NCBI RefSeq assembly: GCF_030499535.1
Contig: NZ_JASTLB010000001.1
Location: 5,208,001-5,272,000 of the forward strand
From: Streptomyces sp. TG1A-8
Lineage (GTDB): Bacteria > Actinomycetota > Actinomycetes > Streptomycetales > Streptomycetaceae
Length of the DNA stretch: 64,000 bases
Reading direction: 5' to 3'
The notes under the pieces were generated by a model. The model saw nothing but the letters and a program-made list of their open reading frames with translations, was not told where the DNA came from and did no database searches. Position numbers and translations under genes: made by a program. Shown here in pieces: positions 9,949-18,713 of the stretch. Position 1 is the stretch's first letter. Every line of letters begins with the position of its first letter.

Positions 9949-11309
9949 ATGCCCGGTAGCCGGACAGGTCGTCCCCCCTCCAGCGGGCTGCCAGGAGGCC
10001 CCCGGCCCCACGGCCCCCGCGCGACAACCCCGTCCGGCGGCTCGTCACCCGGGCGCGCCGGGCCTGGGACCGCCCGCTGACCGCCTACTACCTGATCTGC
10101 GGCGGCAGTCTGCTGATCACCGTGCTGGGCCTGGTGATGGTCTACTCGGCCTCCCAGGTCACCGCGCTGCAGCTCTCGCTGCCCGGGTCGTACTTCTTCC
10201 GCAAACAGTTCCTCGCCGCCCTCATCGGCGGCACCCTGATGCTCGCCGCCTCGCGCATGCCGGTGAGGCTGCACCGGGCGCTGGCCTACCCGATCCTCGC
10301 CGGCGCGGTCTTCCTCATGGCCCTGGTCCAGGTGCCGGGGATAGGGATGTCGGTCAACGGCAACCAGAACTGGATCTCCCTGGGCGGCTCCTTCCAGATC
10401 CAGCCCAGCGAGTTCGGCAAGCTCGCCCTGGTGCTGTGGGGGGCGGACCTGATCGCCCGCAAGCAGGAGAGGAAGCTGCTGGCCCAGTGGAAGCACATGC
10501 TGGTGCCCCTGGTGCCGGTCACCTTCCTGCTGCTCGGGCTGATCATGCTCGGCGGTGACATGGGCACCGCGATCATCCTCACGGCGATCCTGTTCGGCCT
10601 GCTGTGGCTCGCCGGCGCCCCCACCCGGCTGTTCGTCGGCGTGCTGTCGGTCGCCGCCGCGATCGGTGTGGTCCTCATCAAGACCAGCCCCAACCGGATG
10701 GCCCGCCTCGCCTGCATCGGCGCCACCGAGCCCAAGTCCGGCGTCGCCGACTGCTGGCAGGCCGTGCACGGGATCTACGCCCTCGCCTCCGGCGGCCTCT
10801 TCGGGTCCGGGCTCGGCGCGAGTGTGGAAAAATGGGGACAACTCCCCGAAGCGCACACCGACTTCATCTTCGCCGTCACCGGTGAGGAACTGGGTCTGGC
10901 GGGGACTCTGTCGGTGCTCGCCCTGTTCGCGGCTCTAGGCTATGCGGGTATCCGCGTGGCCGGACGCACGGAGGACCCCTTCGTGAGGTACGCCGCGGGA
11001 GGCGTGACCACCTGGATCACCACCCAAGCGGTGATCAACATCGGTGCGGTGCTCGGCCTGCTGCCGATCGCCGGCGTCCCGCTCCCGCTGTTCTCCTACG
11101 GAGGGTCCGCCCTGCTGCCGACCATGTTCGCCATCGGGCTGCTGATCGCCTTCACGCGCGACGAGCCCGCTGCGCGGGCGGCGCTTGCGATGCGGCAACC
11201 CCGCTTTGGTAGAAAGCGGACGGGAGGCTCCGGTGCCGAGCGGGGGCCTCGGAGATGGAACACGATGCGACGGCGCGCCTCGGCGGCGCGCTCGTCCGGA
11301 GAGCGGTGA
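9949..11309 (+). CDS. ftsW: Lipid II polymerase FtsW, with an apparent 1-nt frameshift near the start
   Basis: SEDS-family septal glycosyltransferase that works with FtsI. The main body (TYYLIC-type first span through SYGGSALLPTMFAIGLL) is intact with about ten membrane segments, including NGNQNWISLGG, QPSEFGKLAL and GGDMGTAII. The expected start is ATG 9949 (MPGSRTGRPP), with GGGAGG 8 nt upstream. That frame runs into TGA at 10078. The FtsW body is in the next frame, which is closed upstream by TAG at 9957. One extra C in the run of six C at 9973-9978 would join them as MPGSRTGRPP-LQRAARRPP...DNPVRRL. In the body frame the first GTG is 10122, inside the first membrane span. A base-call error, a mutation or slippage are all possible. 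Confidence 0.85.
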
Positions 11310-11315
11310 ATTTCG

Positions 11316-12404
11316 GTGCATGTCGTACTCGCCGGCGGGGGAACCGCAGGCCACATCGAGCCCGCGCTCGCCCTCGCGGACGCCCTGCGCAGGCAGGACC
11401 CGACCGTGGGGATCACGGCCCTGGGCACGGAGCGGGGGCTGGAGACCCGGCTCGTTCCGGAGCGCGGCTACGAGCTGGCGTTGATCCCGGCCGTGCCGCT
11501 GCCGCGCAAACCCACCCCCGAGCTGATCACCGTCCCGGGCCGGCTGCGCGGCACCATCAAGGCCGTCGAGCAGATCATGGAGCGCACCAAGGCGGACGCC
11601 GTGGTCGGCTTCGGCGGTTACGTCGCCCTGCCCGGCTACCTGGCCGCCAAGCGGCTCGGCGTGCCCATCGTGATCCACGAGGCCAACGCCCGCCCCGGCC
11701 TCGCCAACAAGATCGGCTCCCGGTACGCCGCCCAGGTAGCCGTCTCCACGCCGGACAGCAAGCTCCGCAACGCGCGCTACATCGGCATCCCGCTGCGCCG
11801 CTCCATCGCCACGCTGGACCGCGCCGCCGTCCGTCCCGAGGCGCGCGCCCGCTTCGGCCTCGACCCGAACCTGCCCACGCTGCTCGTCTCCGGCGGCTCC
11901 CAGGGCGCCCGGCGCCTCAACGAGGTGACCCAGCAGGTCGCCCCGTGGCTGCAGCAGGCCGGCATCCAGATCCTGCACGCGGTGGGTCCGAAGAACGAAC
12001 TGCCGCAGGTGCACCAGATGCCGGGCATGCCCCCCTACATCCCGGTAAGTTACCTGGACCGGATGGACCTCGCGTACGCGGCGGCCGACATGATGCTGTG
12101 CCGCGCGGGTGCGATGACCGTCGCCGAGCTCTCCGCCGTCGGGCTCCCGGCCGCCTACGTCCCGCTGCCCATCGGCAACGGCGAACAGCGGCTCAACGCC
12201 CAGCCGGTGGTCAAGGCCGGCGGCGGACTCCTCGTCGACGACGCGGAGCTCACGCCCGAGTGGGTGCAGCAGAACGTCCTGCCCGTGCTCGCCGATCCGC
12301 ACCGGTTGTACGAGATGTCGCGCGCGGCGAGCGAGTTCGGCCGCCGTGACGCCGACGACCTGCTCGTCGGCATGGTGTACGAGGCGATCGCCTCGCGCCG
12401 TTAG
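11316..12404 (+). CDS. murG: Lipid II-forming GlcNAc transferase MurG
   Basis: Peripheral membrane GT-B glycosyltransferase that adds GlcNAc from UDP-GlcNAc to lipid I. The 362-aa protein begins with the glycine-rich loop HVVLAGGGTAGHIEPALALA. VVGFGGYVALPG and IHEANARPGLANK follow in the N-domain. The C-domain has LLVSGGSQGARRLNE, LCRAGAMTVAELSAVGLPA and PLPIGNGEQRLNA, which bind the UDP-sugar. The start is GTG 11316, six nt after the ftsW stop, with GGAGAG about 12 nt upstream. Part of the dcw operon. Confidence 0.96.
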   Translation: MHVVLAGGGTAGHIEPALALADALRRQDPTVGITALGTERGLETRLVPERGYELALIPAVPLPRKPTPELITVPGRLRGTIKAVEQIMERTKADAVVGFGGYVALPGYLAAKRLGVPIVIHEANARPGLANKIGSRYAAQVAVSTPDSKLRNARYIGIPLRRSIATLDRAAVRPEARARFGLDPNLPTLLVSGGSQGARRLNEVTQQVAPWLQQAGIQILHAVGPKNELPQVHQMPGMPPYIPVSYLDRMDLAYAAADMMLCRAGAMTVAELSAVGLPAAYVPLPIGNGEQRLNAQPVVKAGGGLLVDDAELTPEWVQQNVLPVLADPHRLYEMSRAASEFGRRDADDLLVGMVYEAIASRR

Positions 12405-12430
12405 GACCGTATGACGAAAGGGCAGTGAGC

Positions 12431-13225
12431 GTGGCCGGACCGACGACCGCCGAGCGCGGTGAACGCCAGCAGGAGTCGTCCGGCCCGCCGTCCGCCCGCG
12501 GACCGGGGAGGGCGCGCCTTCGCGCGGTCGTCGTCCTGGCCGTGGCCGTCGTGCTCCTGGCAGCCGGTACCGGCTGGGTGCTGTACGGCTCCGGATGGCT
12601 GCGCGTGGAACACGTCTCCGTCTCCGGAACGCGTGTGCTGACCCCCGCCGACGTCCGCGAGGCCGCCTCCGTGCCCGTCGGGGCGCCGTTGGTGTCCGTC
12701 GACACCGGTGCCGTCGAAGCGCGCCTGCGCCGCAGGCTGCCGCGCGTCGACACCGTTGACGTCGTCCGCTCCTGGCCGCACGGGATCGCCCTGGAGGTGA
12801 CCGAGCGGACCCCGGTGCTCCTGATCCGCGAAGCCGGCAACTTCGTCGAGGTCGACGGGGAGGGGGTCCGTTTCGCCACGGTTTCGCGGGCGCCGAAGGC
12901 CGTTCCGGCACTGGAACTGACCGCGTCGCGCACGGGTCCGGCCGCCGCGAGCCTCAGGCGCTTCGGCACCGATCGGCTGAGGCGCGAGGCGGTCCGGGTC
13001 GCCGGCGACCTGCCGTCCGCCGTCGCGCGGGACACCCGCGGCGTCCGCGTCCGCTCCTACGACGACATCACGCTGGAGTTGGGCGGGGGGCGCACGGTGG
13101 CGTGGGGCAGCGGCGGGAGCGGCGGCGCCAAGGCGCGGGCCCTCACAGCTCTCATGAAAGCAGTTCCCGGCGCACGGCACTTCGATGTCAGCGTCCCCAC
13201 CGCCCCTGCGGCATCGGGGAGTTGA
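12431..13225 (+). CDS. ftsQ: Cell division protein FtsQ (DivIB family)
   Basis: Bitopic divisome protein expected to bridge early and late division proteins. It has 264 aa: a cytoplasmic N-terminus, one membrane span at about 31-52, then a POTRA domain (WLRVEHVSVSGTRVLTPADV, about 57-125) and the FtsQ beta domain (ELTERTPVLLIREAGNFVEVD region). I chose GTG 12431 because AAAGGG lies 8 nt upstream. GTG 12425 would have only 2 nt spacing. The 279-nt gap downstream contains the ftsZ control region. Confidence 0.93.
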   Translation: MAGPTTAERGERQQESSGPPSARGPGRARLRAVVVLAVAVVLLAAGTGWVLYGSGWLRVEHVSVSGTRVLTPADVREAASVPVGAPLVSVDTGAVEARLRRRLPRVDTVDVVRSWPHGIALEVTERTPVLLIREAGNFVEVDGEGVRFATVSRAPKAVPALELTASRTGPAAASLRRFGTDRLRREAVRVAGDLPSAVARDTRGVRVRSYDDITLELGGGRTVAWGSGGSGGAKARALTALMKAVPGARHFDVSVPTAPAASGS

Positions 13226-13315
13226 CGCACATTAGTGCAGGCCAGCACCCTGGTTGGGCACCGCCGCGCCTGATCACATAGGGTGAAAAGAAAAACGGGA
13301 GGTTCGGCGTGTTCG

Positions 13316-13345
13316 TTGAACGGGCGCCGCTTGTCGACTTAGTGT
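13316..13345 (+). promoter_or_regulatory. Candidate ftsZ promoter
   Basis: TTGAAC (13316-13321) and TAGTGT (13340-13345) are spaced by 18 bp, matching a vegetative-type promoter. A second, weaker pair is TTGGGC (13254) with TAGGGT (13279) at 19 bp. The ftsZ gene of Streptomyces is known to have several promoters here, one raised at sporulation. Which of these matches is which cannot be told from sequence. Confidence 0.4.
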
Positions 13346-13375
13346 CCTGTTCAGAAGAGTCCAGGGAACAGACAC
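13342..13375. promoter_or_regulatory. Two opposed GACAC pentamers upstream of ftsZ
   Basis: GACAC lies on the minus strand at 13342-13346 and on the plus strand at 13371-13375. GACAC is the core reported for the sporulation regulator WhiA. The pentamer is short, so a chance match is possible. The minus-strand copy overlaps the candidate -10 box. Confidence 0.3.
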
Positions 13376-13381
13376 ACTGGT

Positions 13382-13406
13382 AACCCTAAACTTCAAGGTT
13401 AGGGTT
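13382..13406. repeat. Inverted repeat in the ftsZ leader, operator-like
   Basis: AACCCTAAAC (13382-13391) and GGTTAGGGTT (13397-13406) are complementary at 9 of 10 positions with a 5-nt loop. It is unusually AT-rich for this genome. It lies about 100 nt before the ftsZ start and could be a protein-binding site or an RNA hairpin. Confidence 0.6.
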
Positions 13407-13504
13407 CGGGTCGGCGCTACGGACCGTCCCATTCGGCATCCGTCGTCCCGACGCGGGGCACCGCTCGGCGGCGACAACGTAATTCGAGGCGAGAGGCCTT
13501 CGAC

Positions 13505-14710
13505 GTGGCAGCACCGCAGAACTACCTCGCAGTCATCAAGGTCATCGGTGTCGGCGGCGGTGGTGTCAATGCCATCAACCGGATGATCGAGGTCGGTCTC
13601 AAGGGTGTCGAGTTCATCGCCATCAACACCGACGCACAGGCACTGTTGATGAGCGACGCCGACGTGAAGCTCGACGTCGGCCGTGAACTCACCCGCGGAC
13701 TCGGCGCCGGAGCCAACCCGGCCGTCGGCCGCAAGGCCGCCGAGGACCACCGCGAGGAGATCGAGGAGGTCCTCAAGGGGGCCGACATGGTCTTCGTGAC
13801 GGCCGGCGAAGGCGGCGGCACCGGCACCGGCGGCGCGCCCGTCGTGGCCAACATCGCGCGCTCGCTGGGCGCGCTCACCATCGGCGTGGTCACGCGCCCG
13901 TTCACCTTCGAGGGACGGCGCCGCGCCAACCAGGCCGAGGACGGCATCGCCGAACTCCGCGAAGAGGTCGACACCCTCATCGTCATTCCCAACGACCGGC
14001 TGCTGTCCATCTCGGACCGCCAGGTCTCGGTCCTGGACGCCTTCAAGTCCGCCGACCAGGTCCTGCTCTCCGGTGTCCAGGGCATCACCGACCTCATCAC
14101 CACCCCCGGTCTGATCAACCTCGACTTCGCCGACGTGAAGTCGGTCATGTCCGAAGCCGGTTCGGCCCTCATGGGCATCGGATCGGCCCGCGGTGACGAC
14201 CGTGCGGTGGCCGCGGCCGAGATGGCGATCTCCTCGCCGCTGCTGGAGGCGTCCATCGACGGCGCCCGGGGCGTGCTGCTCTCCATCTCCGGCGGCTCCG
14301 ACCTCGGCCTGTTCGAGATCAACGAGGCGGCCCAGCTGGTCAGCGAGGCCGCCCACCCCGAGGCCAACATCATCTTCGGCGCGGTCATCGACGACGCGCT
14401 CGGCGACGAGGTCCGGGTCACCGTGATCGCGGCCGGCTTCGACGGCGGCCAGCCGCCGGCCCGCCGAGACGTCCTCGGCTCGGCCTCCGGCCCCTCCCCG
14501 GTCCCGCGCCGCGAGGAGCCCGCTCCGGTCCGGCAGCCGGAGAGCCGGCCGTCCTTCGGCTCGCTGGGCAGCGTGACCCCCAAGGAGGAGCCGGAGCCGG
14601 CGCCCGAGCCGGTCGCGGAGATCCCGGTCGCCCCGCCGATTCCGCCGGCGCCGCGCACCTACGCGGACAGCGCGGCCGAGGAACTGGACGTACCGGACTT
14701 CCTGAAGTGA
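13505..14710 (+). CDS. ftsZ: Cell division GTPase FtsZ
   Basis: Tubulin-like GTPase that polymerises into the Z-ring. In streptomycetes it makes occasional vegetative cross-walls and the sporulation septa. The 401-aa protein has the GTP-binding signature [15 protein letters not shown] (about residues 100-114), [15 protein letters not shown] and the T7 loop [11 protein letters not shown] with its catalytic Asp residues. A variable Pro/Glu-rich linker follows. The conserved tail ELDVPDFLK is the docking peptide for partners such as SepF. Start GTG 13505 has GAGAGG 8 nt upstream. The stop overlaps the next GTG (GTGA). Confidence 0.98.
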   Translation: MAAPQNYLAVIKVIGVGGGGVNAINRMIEVGLKGVEFIAINTDAQALLMSDADVKLDVGRELTRGLGAGANPAVGRKAAEDHREEIEEVLKGADMVFVTAGEGGGTGTGGAPVVANIARSLGALTIGVVTRPFTFEGRRRANQAEDGIAELREEVDTLIVIPNDRLLSISDRQVSVLDAFKSADQVLLSGVQGITDLITTPGLINLDFADVKSVMSEAGSALMGIGSARGDDRAVAAAEMAISSPLLEASIDGARGVLLSISGGSDLGLFEINEAAQLVSEAAHPEANIIFGAVIDDALGDEVRVTVIAAGFDGGQPPARRDVLGSASGPSPVPRREEPAPVRQPESRPSFGSLGSVTPKEEPEPAPEPVAEIPVAPPIPPAPRTYADSAAEELDVPDFLK

Positions 14711-15438
14711 TAGGACGGCGCGAGAGCGTGAGCGGCGCGCACTTCGCCTTCACCGACCGGTGGGGCGGGGTGAGCGCCGCTCCGTATGAGGAGCTCAACC
14801 TCGGCGGAGCGGTCGGTGACGACCCGGAGGCCGTGCGCGTCAACCGTGAGCTCGCCGCCAAGTCACTGGGTCTCGAACCGGCGCGGGTGGTCTGGATGAA
14901 CCAGGTGCACGGCAACGACGTGGCCGAGGTGGAGGACGGTCCGCGGACCACCCGGCTCACCCCGCGGGCCGACGGACTGGTGACCGCCGTGCGCGGCCTG
15001 GCCCTCGCCGTCCTCACCGCCGACTGCGTGCCGGTCCTGCTGGCCGACCCGGTCGCGGGCGTGGTCGCCGCGGCCCACGCGGGCCGTCCGGGCATGGTCA
15101 AGGGGATCGTGCCCGCTGCGATCGGCGCGATGGAGTCGCTCGGCGCCGAACCGGCCAGGATCGTCGCCCGCACCGGACCGGCGGTGTGCGGCCGGTGCTA
15201 CGAGGTGCCGGAGGAGATGCGCGCGGAGGTGACCGCCGTCGAACCGGCGGCGCACGCCGTGACGAGTTGGGGTACGCCGGCGGTCGACGTGAGCGCGGGG
15301 GTGCACGCGCAGCTCGACCGGCTCGGCGTGCGCGACCGGACGCACTCGCCGGTGTGCACGCGGGAGTCGGACGATCACTTCTCGTACCGCCGCGACCGCA
15401 CCACCGGGCGGCTCGCGGGCTATGTGTGGCTGGACTGA
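14707..15438 (+). CDS. pgeF: YlmD / PgeF family purine nucleosidase-like protein
   Basis: The 243-aa protein belongs to the YfiH/LACC1 family. Members act on purine nucleosides, and the E. coli protein (PgeF) removes L-Ser mis-incorporated in UDP-MurNAc-peptide. Visible family residues are the metal-site motifs [22 protein letters not shown] and [14 protein letters not shown], plus [16 protein letters not shown] CGRCYEVP and [10 protein letters not shown] near the end. The GTG overlaps the ftsZ stop. The placement directly after ftsZ is conserved in actinobacteria and Firmicutes. The exact substrate here is inferred from the family. Confidence 0.9.
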   Translation: MIGRRESVSGAHFAFTDRWGGVSAAPYEELNLGGAVGDDPEAVRVNRELAAKSLGLEPARVVWMNQVHGNDVAEVEDGPRTTRLTPRADGLVTAVRGLALAVLTADCVPVLLADPVAGVVAAAHAGRPGMVKGIVPAAIGAMESLGAEPARIVARTGPAVCGRCYEVPEEMRAEVTAVEPAAHAVTSWGTPAVDVSAGVHAQLDRLGVRDRTHSPVCTRESDDHFSYRRDRTTGRLAGYVWLD

Positions 15439-15444
15439 TGGGGC

Positions 15445-16164
15445 ATGACGGACCGTAAGACCGAAATCGCCTCGAACCTGGCGAAAGTGGAGCAGCGCAT
15501 CACCGCCGCGTGCGCGGCGGCGGGACGCGGGCGGGAGGAGGTGACCCTGATCGTGGTCACCAAGACCCACCCGGCGGACGACGTCCGCGTCCTGTCGGGG
15601 CTCGGGGTGCGCCACGTCGCCGAGAACCGCGACCAGGACGCGGCCCCGAAGGCCGCGGCCTGCGCGGACCTGCCGCTGAAGTGGCACTTCGTGGGCCAGT
15701 TGCAGACCAACAAAGTCCGTTCCGTGCTCGGTTATGCGGATGTCGTGCAGTCCGTCGACCGGTCCCGGCTCGTCACGGCGCTGTCGAAGGAGGCGGTGCG
15801 GGCGGGGCGCGAGGTGGGCTGTCTCCTCCAGGTCGCGCTCGACGCCGACGAGAGCGGGCGGGGCGAGCGCGGCGGCGTGGCGCCGTCCGGGATCGAGGAG
15901 TTGGCCGACCTCGTCGCCGGGGCCCCGGGGCTGCGGCTCGACGGACTGATGACCGTCGCCCCGCTCACCGGGGAGTACGCGGGGCGCGAACGGGCGGCAT
16001 TCGATCGGCTCATGGATTTGTCGACCGACCTGCGCCGGGCCCATCCGGCTGCAACCATGGTGTCGGCGGGGATGAGTGCGGATCTCGAACAGGCCGTGGC
16101 GGCCGGAGCGACACATGTGCGCGTCGGTACTGCGGTACTCGGAGTCCGACCCAGGCTCGGGTAA
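15445..16164 (+). CDS. ylmE: YggS/YlmE family PLP-binding protein
   Basis: Alanine-racemase-like TIM-barrel fold protein that binds pyridoxal phosphate and maintains PLP and amino-acid balance. It has no known catalytic turnover. The 239-aa length is normal. The PLP lysine lies in [13 protein letters not shown] (about residue 40). [13 protein letters not shown] and the C-terminal [27 protein letters not shown] are hallmarks. The start ATG is 6 nt after the upstream stop. Known division phenotypes of ylm genes support a link to the dcw cluster. Confidence 0.92.
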   Translation: MTDRKTEIASNLAKVEQRITAACAAAGRGREEVTLIVVTKTHPADDVRVLSGLGVRHVAENRDQDAAPKAAACADLPLKWHFVGQLQTNKVRSVLGYADVVQSVDRSRLVTALSKEAVRAGREVGCLLQVALDADESGRGERGGVAPSGIEELADLVAGAPGLRLDGLMTVAPLTGEYAGRERAAFDRLMDLSTDLRRAHPAATMVSAGMSADLEQAVAAGATHVRVGTAVLGVRPRLG

Positions 16165-16195
16165 CGTCGCCAAGAAGTCGGACCACAGCAGAAAA

Positions 16196-16201
16196 TATGG
16201 T
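16196..16201 (+). promoter_or_regulatory. Candidate -10 box upstream of sepF
   Basis: The 128-nt gap before sepF holds an AT-rich island (AGAAAATATGGT) with TATGGT fitting TANNNT. No good -35 is seen. A separate sepF promoter is likely but not proven. Confidence 0.3.
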
Positions 16202-16292
16202 CAATGTCGCCGAAGACAGGCGCAAGGACCACGTGGATCGCGGGCACTTGGCAGTCGTCAGCCGATCCACCACAGAGCGGAGGACTCAGAGC

Positions 16293-16934
16293 ATGGCCGG
16301 CGCGATGCGCAAGATGGCGGTCTACCTCGGCCTCGTGGAGGACGATGGGTACGACGGCCGTGGATTCGATCCCGATGACGACTTCGAGCCCGAGTTGGAC
16401 CCGGAGCCCGAGCGGGACCACCGGCGGCACGAACCGTCCCACCAGCCGCATGGTGCACATCAGTCGCAAAGGGACGAACCGGTGCGAGTGGTGCAGCCTC
16501 CGGCGCCCCGCGATCCGGTTTCCCGCCCGGCTTCGCTACCCGCGGAATCGGGACGTCCGGCGCGTATCGCGCCCGTGGCGTCCATCACACAAGAACGTCA
16601 GTCCCTGGAGAAGAACGCACCGGTGATCATGCCCAAGGTCGTGTCCGAACGAGAGCCTTACCGGATCACCACGCTGCACCCGCGGACCTACAACGAAGCC
16701 CGTACCATCGGGGAACACTTCCGTGAAGGCACCCCGGTGATCATGAATCTGACCGAGATGGACGACACGGATGCGAAGCGACTTGTCGACTTTGCGGCCG
16801 GTTTGGTGTTTGGTCTTCACGGCAGCATCGAGCGGGTGACGCAGAAGGTGTTCCTGTTGTCTCCTGCTAACGTCGATGTCACGGCGGAGGACAAGGCCCG
16901 CATCGCAGAGGGCGGGTTCTTCAACCAGAGCTGA
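16293..16934 (+). CDS. sepF: Z-ring membrane anchor SepF
   Basis: Tethers FtsZ to the membrane; actinobacteria lack FtsA. The 213-aa protein begins [18 protein letters not shown], whose amphipathic helix inserts into the membrane. A long acidic and His/Pro-rich linker follows (about 20-110). The SepF domain spans about 125-205 with [47 protein letters not shown] and [11 protein letters not shown]. The ATG at 16293 has GGAG about 10 nt upstream. ATG 16305 would give the shorter MRKMAVYLG start seen in some relatives. Confidence 0.95.
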   Translation: MAGAMRKMAVYLGLVEDDGYDGRGFDPDDDFEPELDPEPERDHRRHEPSHQPHGAHQSQRDEPVRVVQPPAPRDPVSRPASLPAESGRPARIAPVASITQERQSLEKNAPVIMPKVVSEREPYRITTLHPRTYNEARTIGEHFREGTPVIMNLTEMDDTDAKRLVDFAAGLVFGLHGSIERVTQKVFLLSPANVDVTAEDKARIAEGGFFNQS

Positions 16935-16984
16935 GACGTACGACCGGAGAGAAGCACGGGACAGGGGAGAGTGAAGCGCAGGCC

Positions 16985-17272
16985 ATGAGCGTGTTCGCGC
17001 AGGTGATCTACATCGCGCTGATGGTGTTCCTCGTCGTGCTCATCTTCCGGCTCGTCATGGACTACGTCTTCCAGTTCGCCCGCTCGTGGCAACCCGGCAA
17101 GGCGATGGTGGTCGTCCTGGAGGCCACCTACACTGTCACCGATCCACCGCTGAAGCTTTTGCGGCGGTTCATCCCGCCGCTGCGTCTCGGGGGCGTGGCG
17201 CTCGACCTGTCCTTCTTCGTACTGATGATCATTGTCTACATCCTCATCTCCGTGGCACGGAGCTTCCTGTGA
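16985..17272 (+). CDS. ylmG: YggT/YlmG family membrane protein
   Basis: The 95-aa protein has two hydrophobic segments, near residues 3-28 and 70-92. Between them is the family loop TDPPLKLLRRFIPPLRLGGVALDLSFF, which contains the conserved T-D-P-P-L and R-R-x-I-P-P pattern. The molecular role is unknown; relatives affect division, nucleoid or photosystem organisation. It lies between sepF and divIVA, in the same order as in other actinobacteria. Confidence 0.88.
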   Translation: MSVFAQVIYIALMVFLVVLIFRLVMDYVFQFARSWQPGKAMVVVLEATYTVTDPPLKLLRRFIPPLRLGGVALDLSFFVLMIIVYILISVARSFL

Positions 17273-17327
17273 GGAGAGTGGACGATACGGTCTTGCCGAC
17301 TGCCGATGACTACGTTGAGGTGAAGAG

Positions 17328-18494
17328 ATGCCGTTGACCCCCGAGGACGTGCGGAACAAGCAGTTCACGACCGTCCGCCTCCGAGAAGGCTATGACGAGG
17401 ACGAGGTCGATGCCTTCCTCGACGAGGTCGAAGCCGAACTGACCCGACTGCTGCGCGAGAACGAGGACCTGCGCGCCAAGCTGGCCGCGGCCACGCGCGC
17501 GGCCGCGCAGAACCAGCAGAACATGCGCAAGCCGCCGGAGCAGGACCAGCAGCAGCATCCGCAGCAGCAGCATCCGCAGCACCCGCAGCAGCAGCACCCC
17601 CAGCAGCAGGGCATGCGAGGTCCCGGCGCGCCGGTGCCCGCCGGGATATCGGGCCCGCCGCAGCAGCAGATGGGCGGCCCCATGGGTGGTCCGCCCCAGC
17701 TGCCGAGCGGTGCCCCGCAGCTGCCCGCCGGCCCCGGCGGTCAGGGCGGTCCGCAGGGTCCCGGCCCGATGGGCCAGGGTCCGATGGGTCAGGGCCCCAT
17801 GGGTCAGGGCCCCATGGGCGGCCAGCCGCCCATGCAGCAGCAGATGGGCATGGGCGGCCCCATGGGTGGACCCGGCATGCCCGGTCAGGGACCCGGCGGC
17901 GACAGCGCGGCCCGTGTCCTCTCGCTGGCCCAGCAGACCGCCGACCAGGCGATCGCCGAGGCCCGCTCCGAGGCCAACAAGATCGTCGGTGAGGCCCGCA
18001 GCCGCGCCGAGGGCCTGGAGCGCGACGCCCGTGCCAAGGCCGACGCGCTGGAGCGGGACGCGCAGGAGAAGCACCGCGTGGCCATGGGCTCCCTGGAGTC
18101 CGCGCGCGCCACGTTGGAGCGCAAGGTCGAGGACCTGCGCGGCTTCGAGCGCGAGTACCGCACGCGCCTGAAGTCGTACCTGGAGTCGCAGCTGCGCCAG
18201 CTGGAGACCCAGGCCGACGACTCCCTGGCCCCGCCGCGCACCCCGGCCGCCGCGTCCCTGCCGCCGTCCCCGGCGCCTTCCATGGCCCCGGCGGGCGCCG
18301 GTGCCCCGTCCTACGGCGGCAACCAGACGATGGGCGGCAACCCGGGTCCCTCCGGCCCGTCCTACGGCAGCCAGCAGCAGATGACCCCGGCGATGACCCA
18401 GCCCATGGCTCCGGTCCGGCCGCAGGGTCCGTCCCCGATGGGCCAGGCCCCCTCGCCGATGCGCGGGTTCCTGATCGACGAGGACGACAACTGA
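17328..18494 (+). CDS. divIVA: Polar growth protein DivIVA (Wag31-like)
   Basis: Coiled-coil protein that marks hyphal tips and branch sites and directs apical wall growth. The 388-aa protein has the N-terminal membrane-curvature domain [20 protein letters not shown] followed by [14 protein letters not shown] and a short first coiled coil (1-60). A long low-complexity insert (about 64-188) contains QQQHPQ runs and four GPMGQ-type repeats. The main coiled coil spans about 190-295 ([20 protein letters not shown]...). The Pro/Gly/Gln-rich tail ends in [14 protein letters not shown] 17328 follows GAGGTGAAGAG. A strong terminator follows. Confidence 0.97.
   Translation: MPLTPEDVRNKQFTTVRLREGYDEDEVDAFLDEVEAELTRLLRENEDLRAKLAAATRAAAQNQQNMRKPPEQDQQQHPQQQHPQHPQQQHPQQQGMRGPGAPVPAGISGPPQQQMGGPMGGPPQLPSGAPQLPAGPGGQGGPQGPGPMGQGPMGQGPMGQGPMGGQPPMQQQMGMGGPMGGPGMPGQGPGGDSAARVLSLAQQTADQAIAEARSEANKIVGEARSRAEGLERDARAKADALERDAQEKHRVAMGSLESARATLERKVEDLRGFEREYRTRLKSYLESQLRQLETQADDSLAPPRTPAAASLPPSPAPSMAPAGAGAPSYGGNQTMGGNPGPSGPSYGSQQQMTPAMTQPMAPVRPQGPSPMGQAPSPMRGFLIDEDDN
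17763..17822 (+). repeat. In-frame 15-bp tandem repeats in divIVA
   Basis: Three complete GPMGQ-encoding 15-bp units and a fourth partial one (GPMGG) run from 17763. Just upstream (about 17545-17610) are CAG-rich QQQHPQ repeats. They lie in the linker between coiled coils and are likely to vary in copy number between strains. Confidence 0.85.
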
Positions 18495-18539
18495 CGGGCG
18501 GCGACCACCAGTACGACAGGGACGTCGGCAGCGTTCACA

Positions 18540-18579
18540 GGGCGGGGCCCCGGACTTCGGTCCGGGGCCCCGCCCTTTT
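18540..18579. terminator. Bidirectional intrinsic terminator between divIVA and ileS
   Basis: A perfect 16-bp stem (18540-18555 with 18560-18575) is closed by a TTCG tetraloop and followed by TTTT. It lies between convergent divIVA and ileS and could stop both transcripts. Confidence 0.9.
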
Positions 18580-18713
18580 CACGCGTGCCGAGAGCGGTGC
18601 CGGGGAGGCGCAGGCGTACCGCCCGGGCCGCGCGCGGCACCACCGGTCCGGCACCGGTGACAGCGGGGCCCGGCCCCCGCACGGGGACCGGGCCCCGTCC
18701 GCCCGCCGGGTGC

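Noticed and set aside
10122..11309. GTG 10122 as the true ftsW start
   Set aside because: It would remove most of the first membrane span. The frame upstream encodes DNPVRRLVTRARRAWDRPL and the expected N-terminus continues in the other frame, so a frameshift is the better explanation.
17520..17620. CAG-rich direct repeats as a possible CRISPR array
   Set aside because: Repeats are short, in frame and encode QQQHPQ in divIVA. There are no spacers of constant length.
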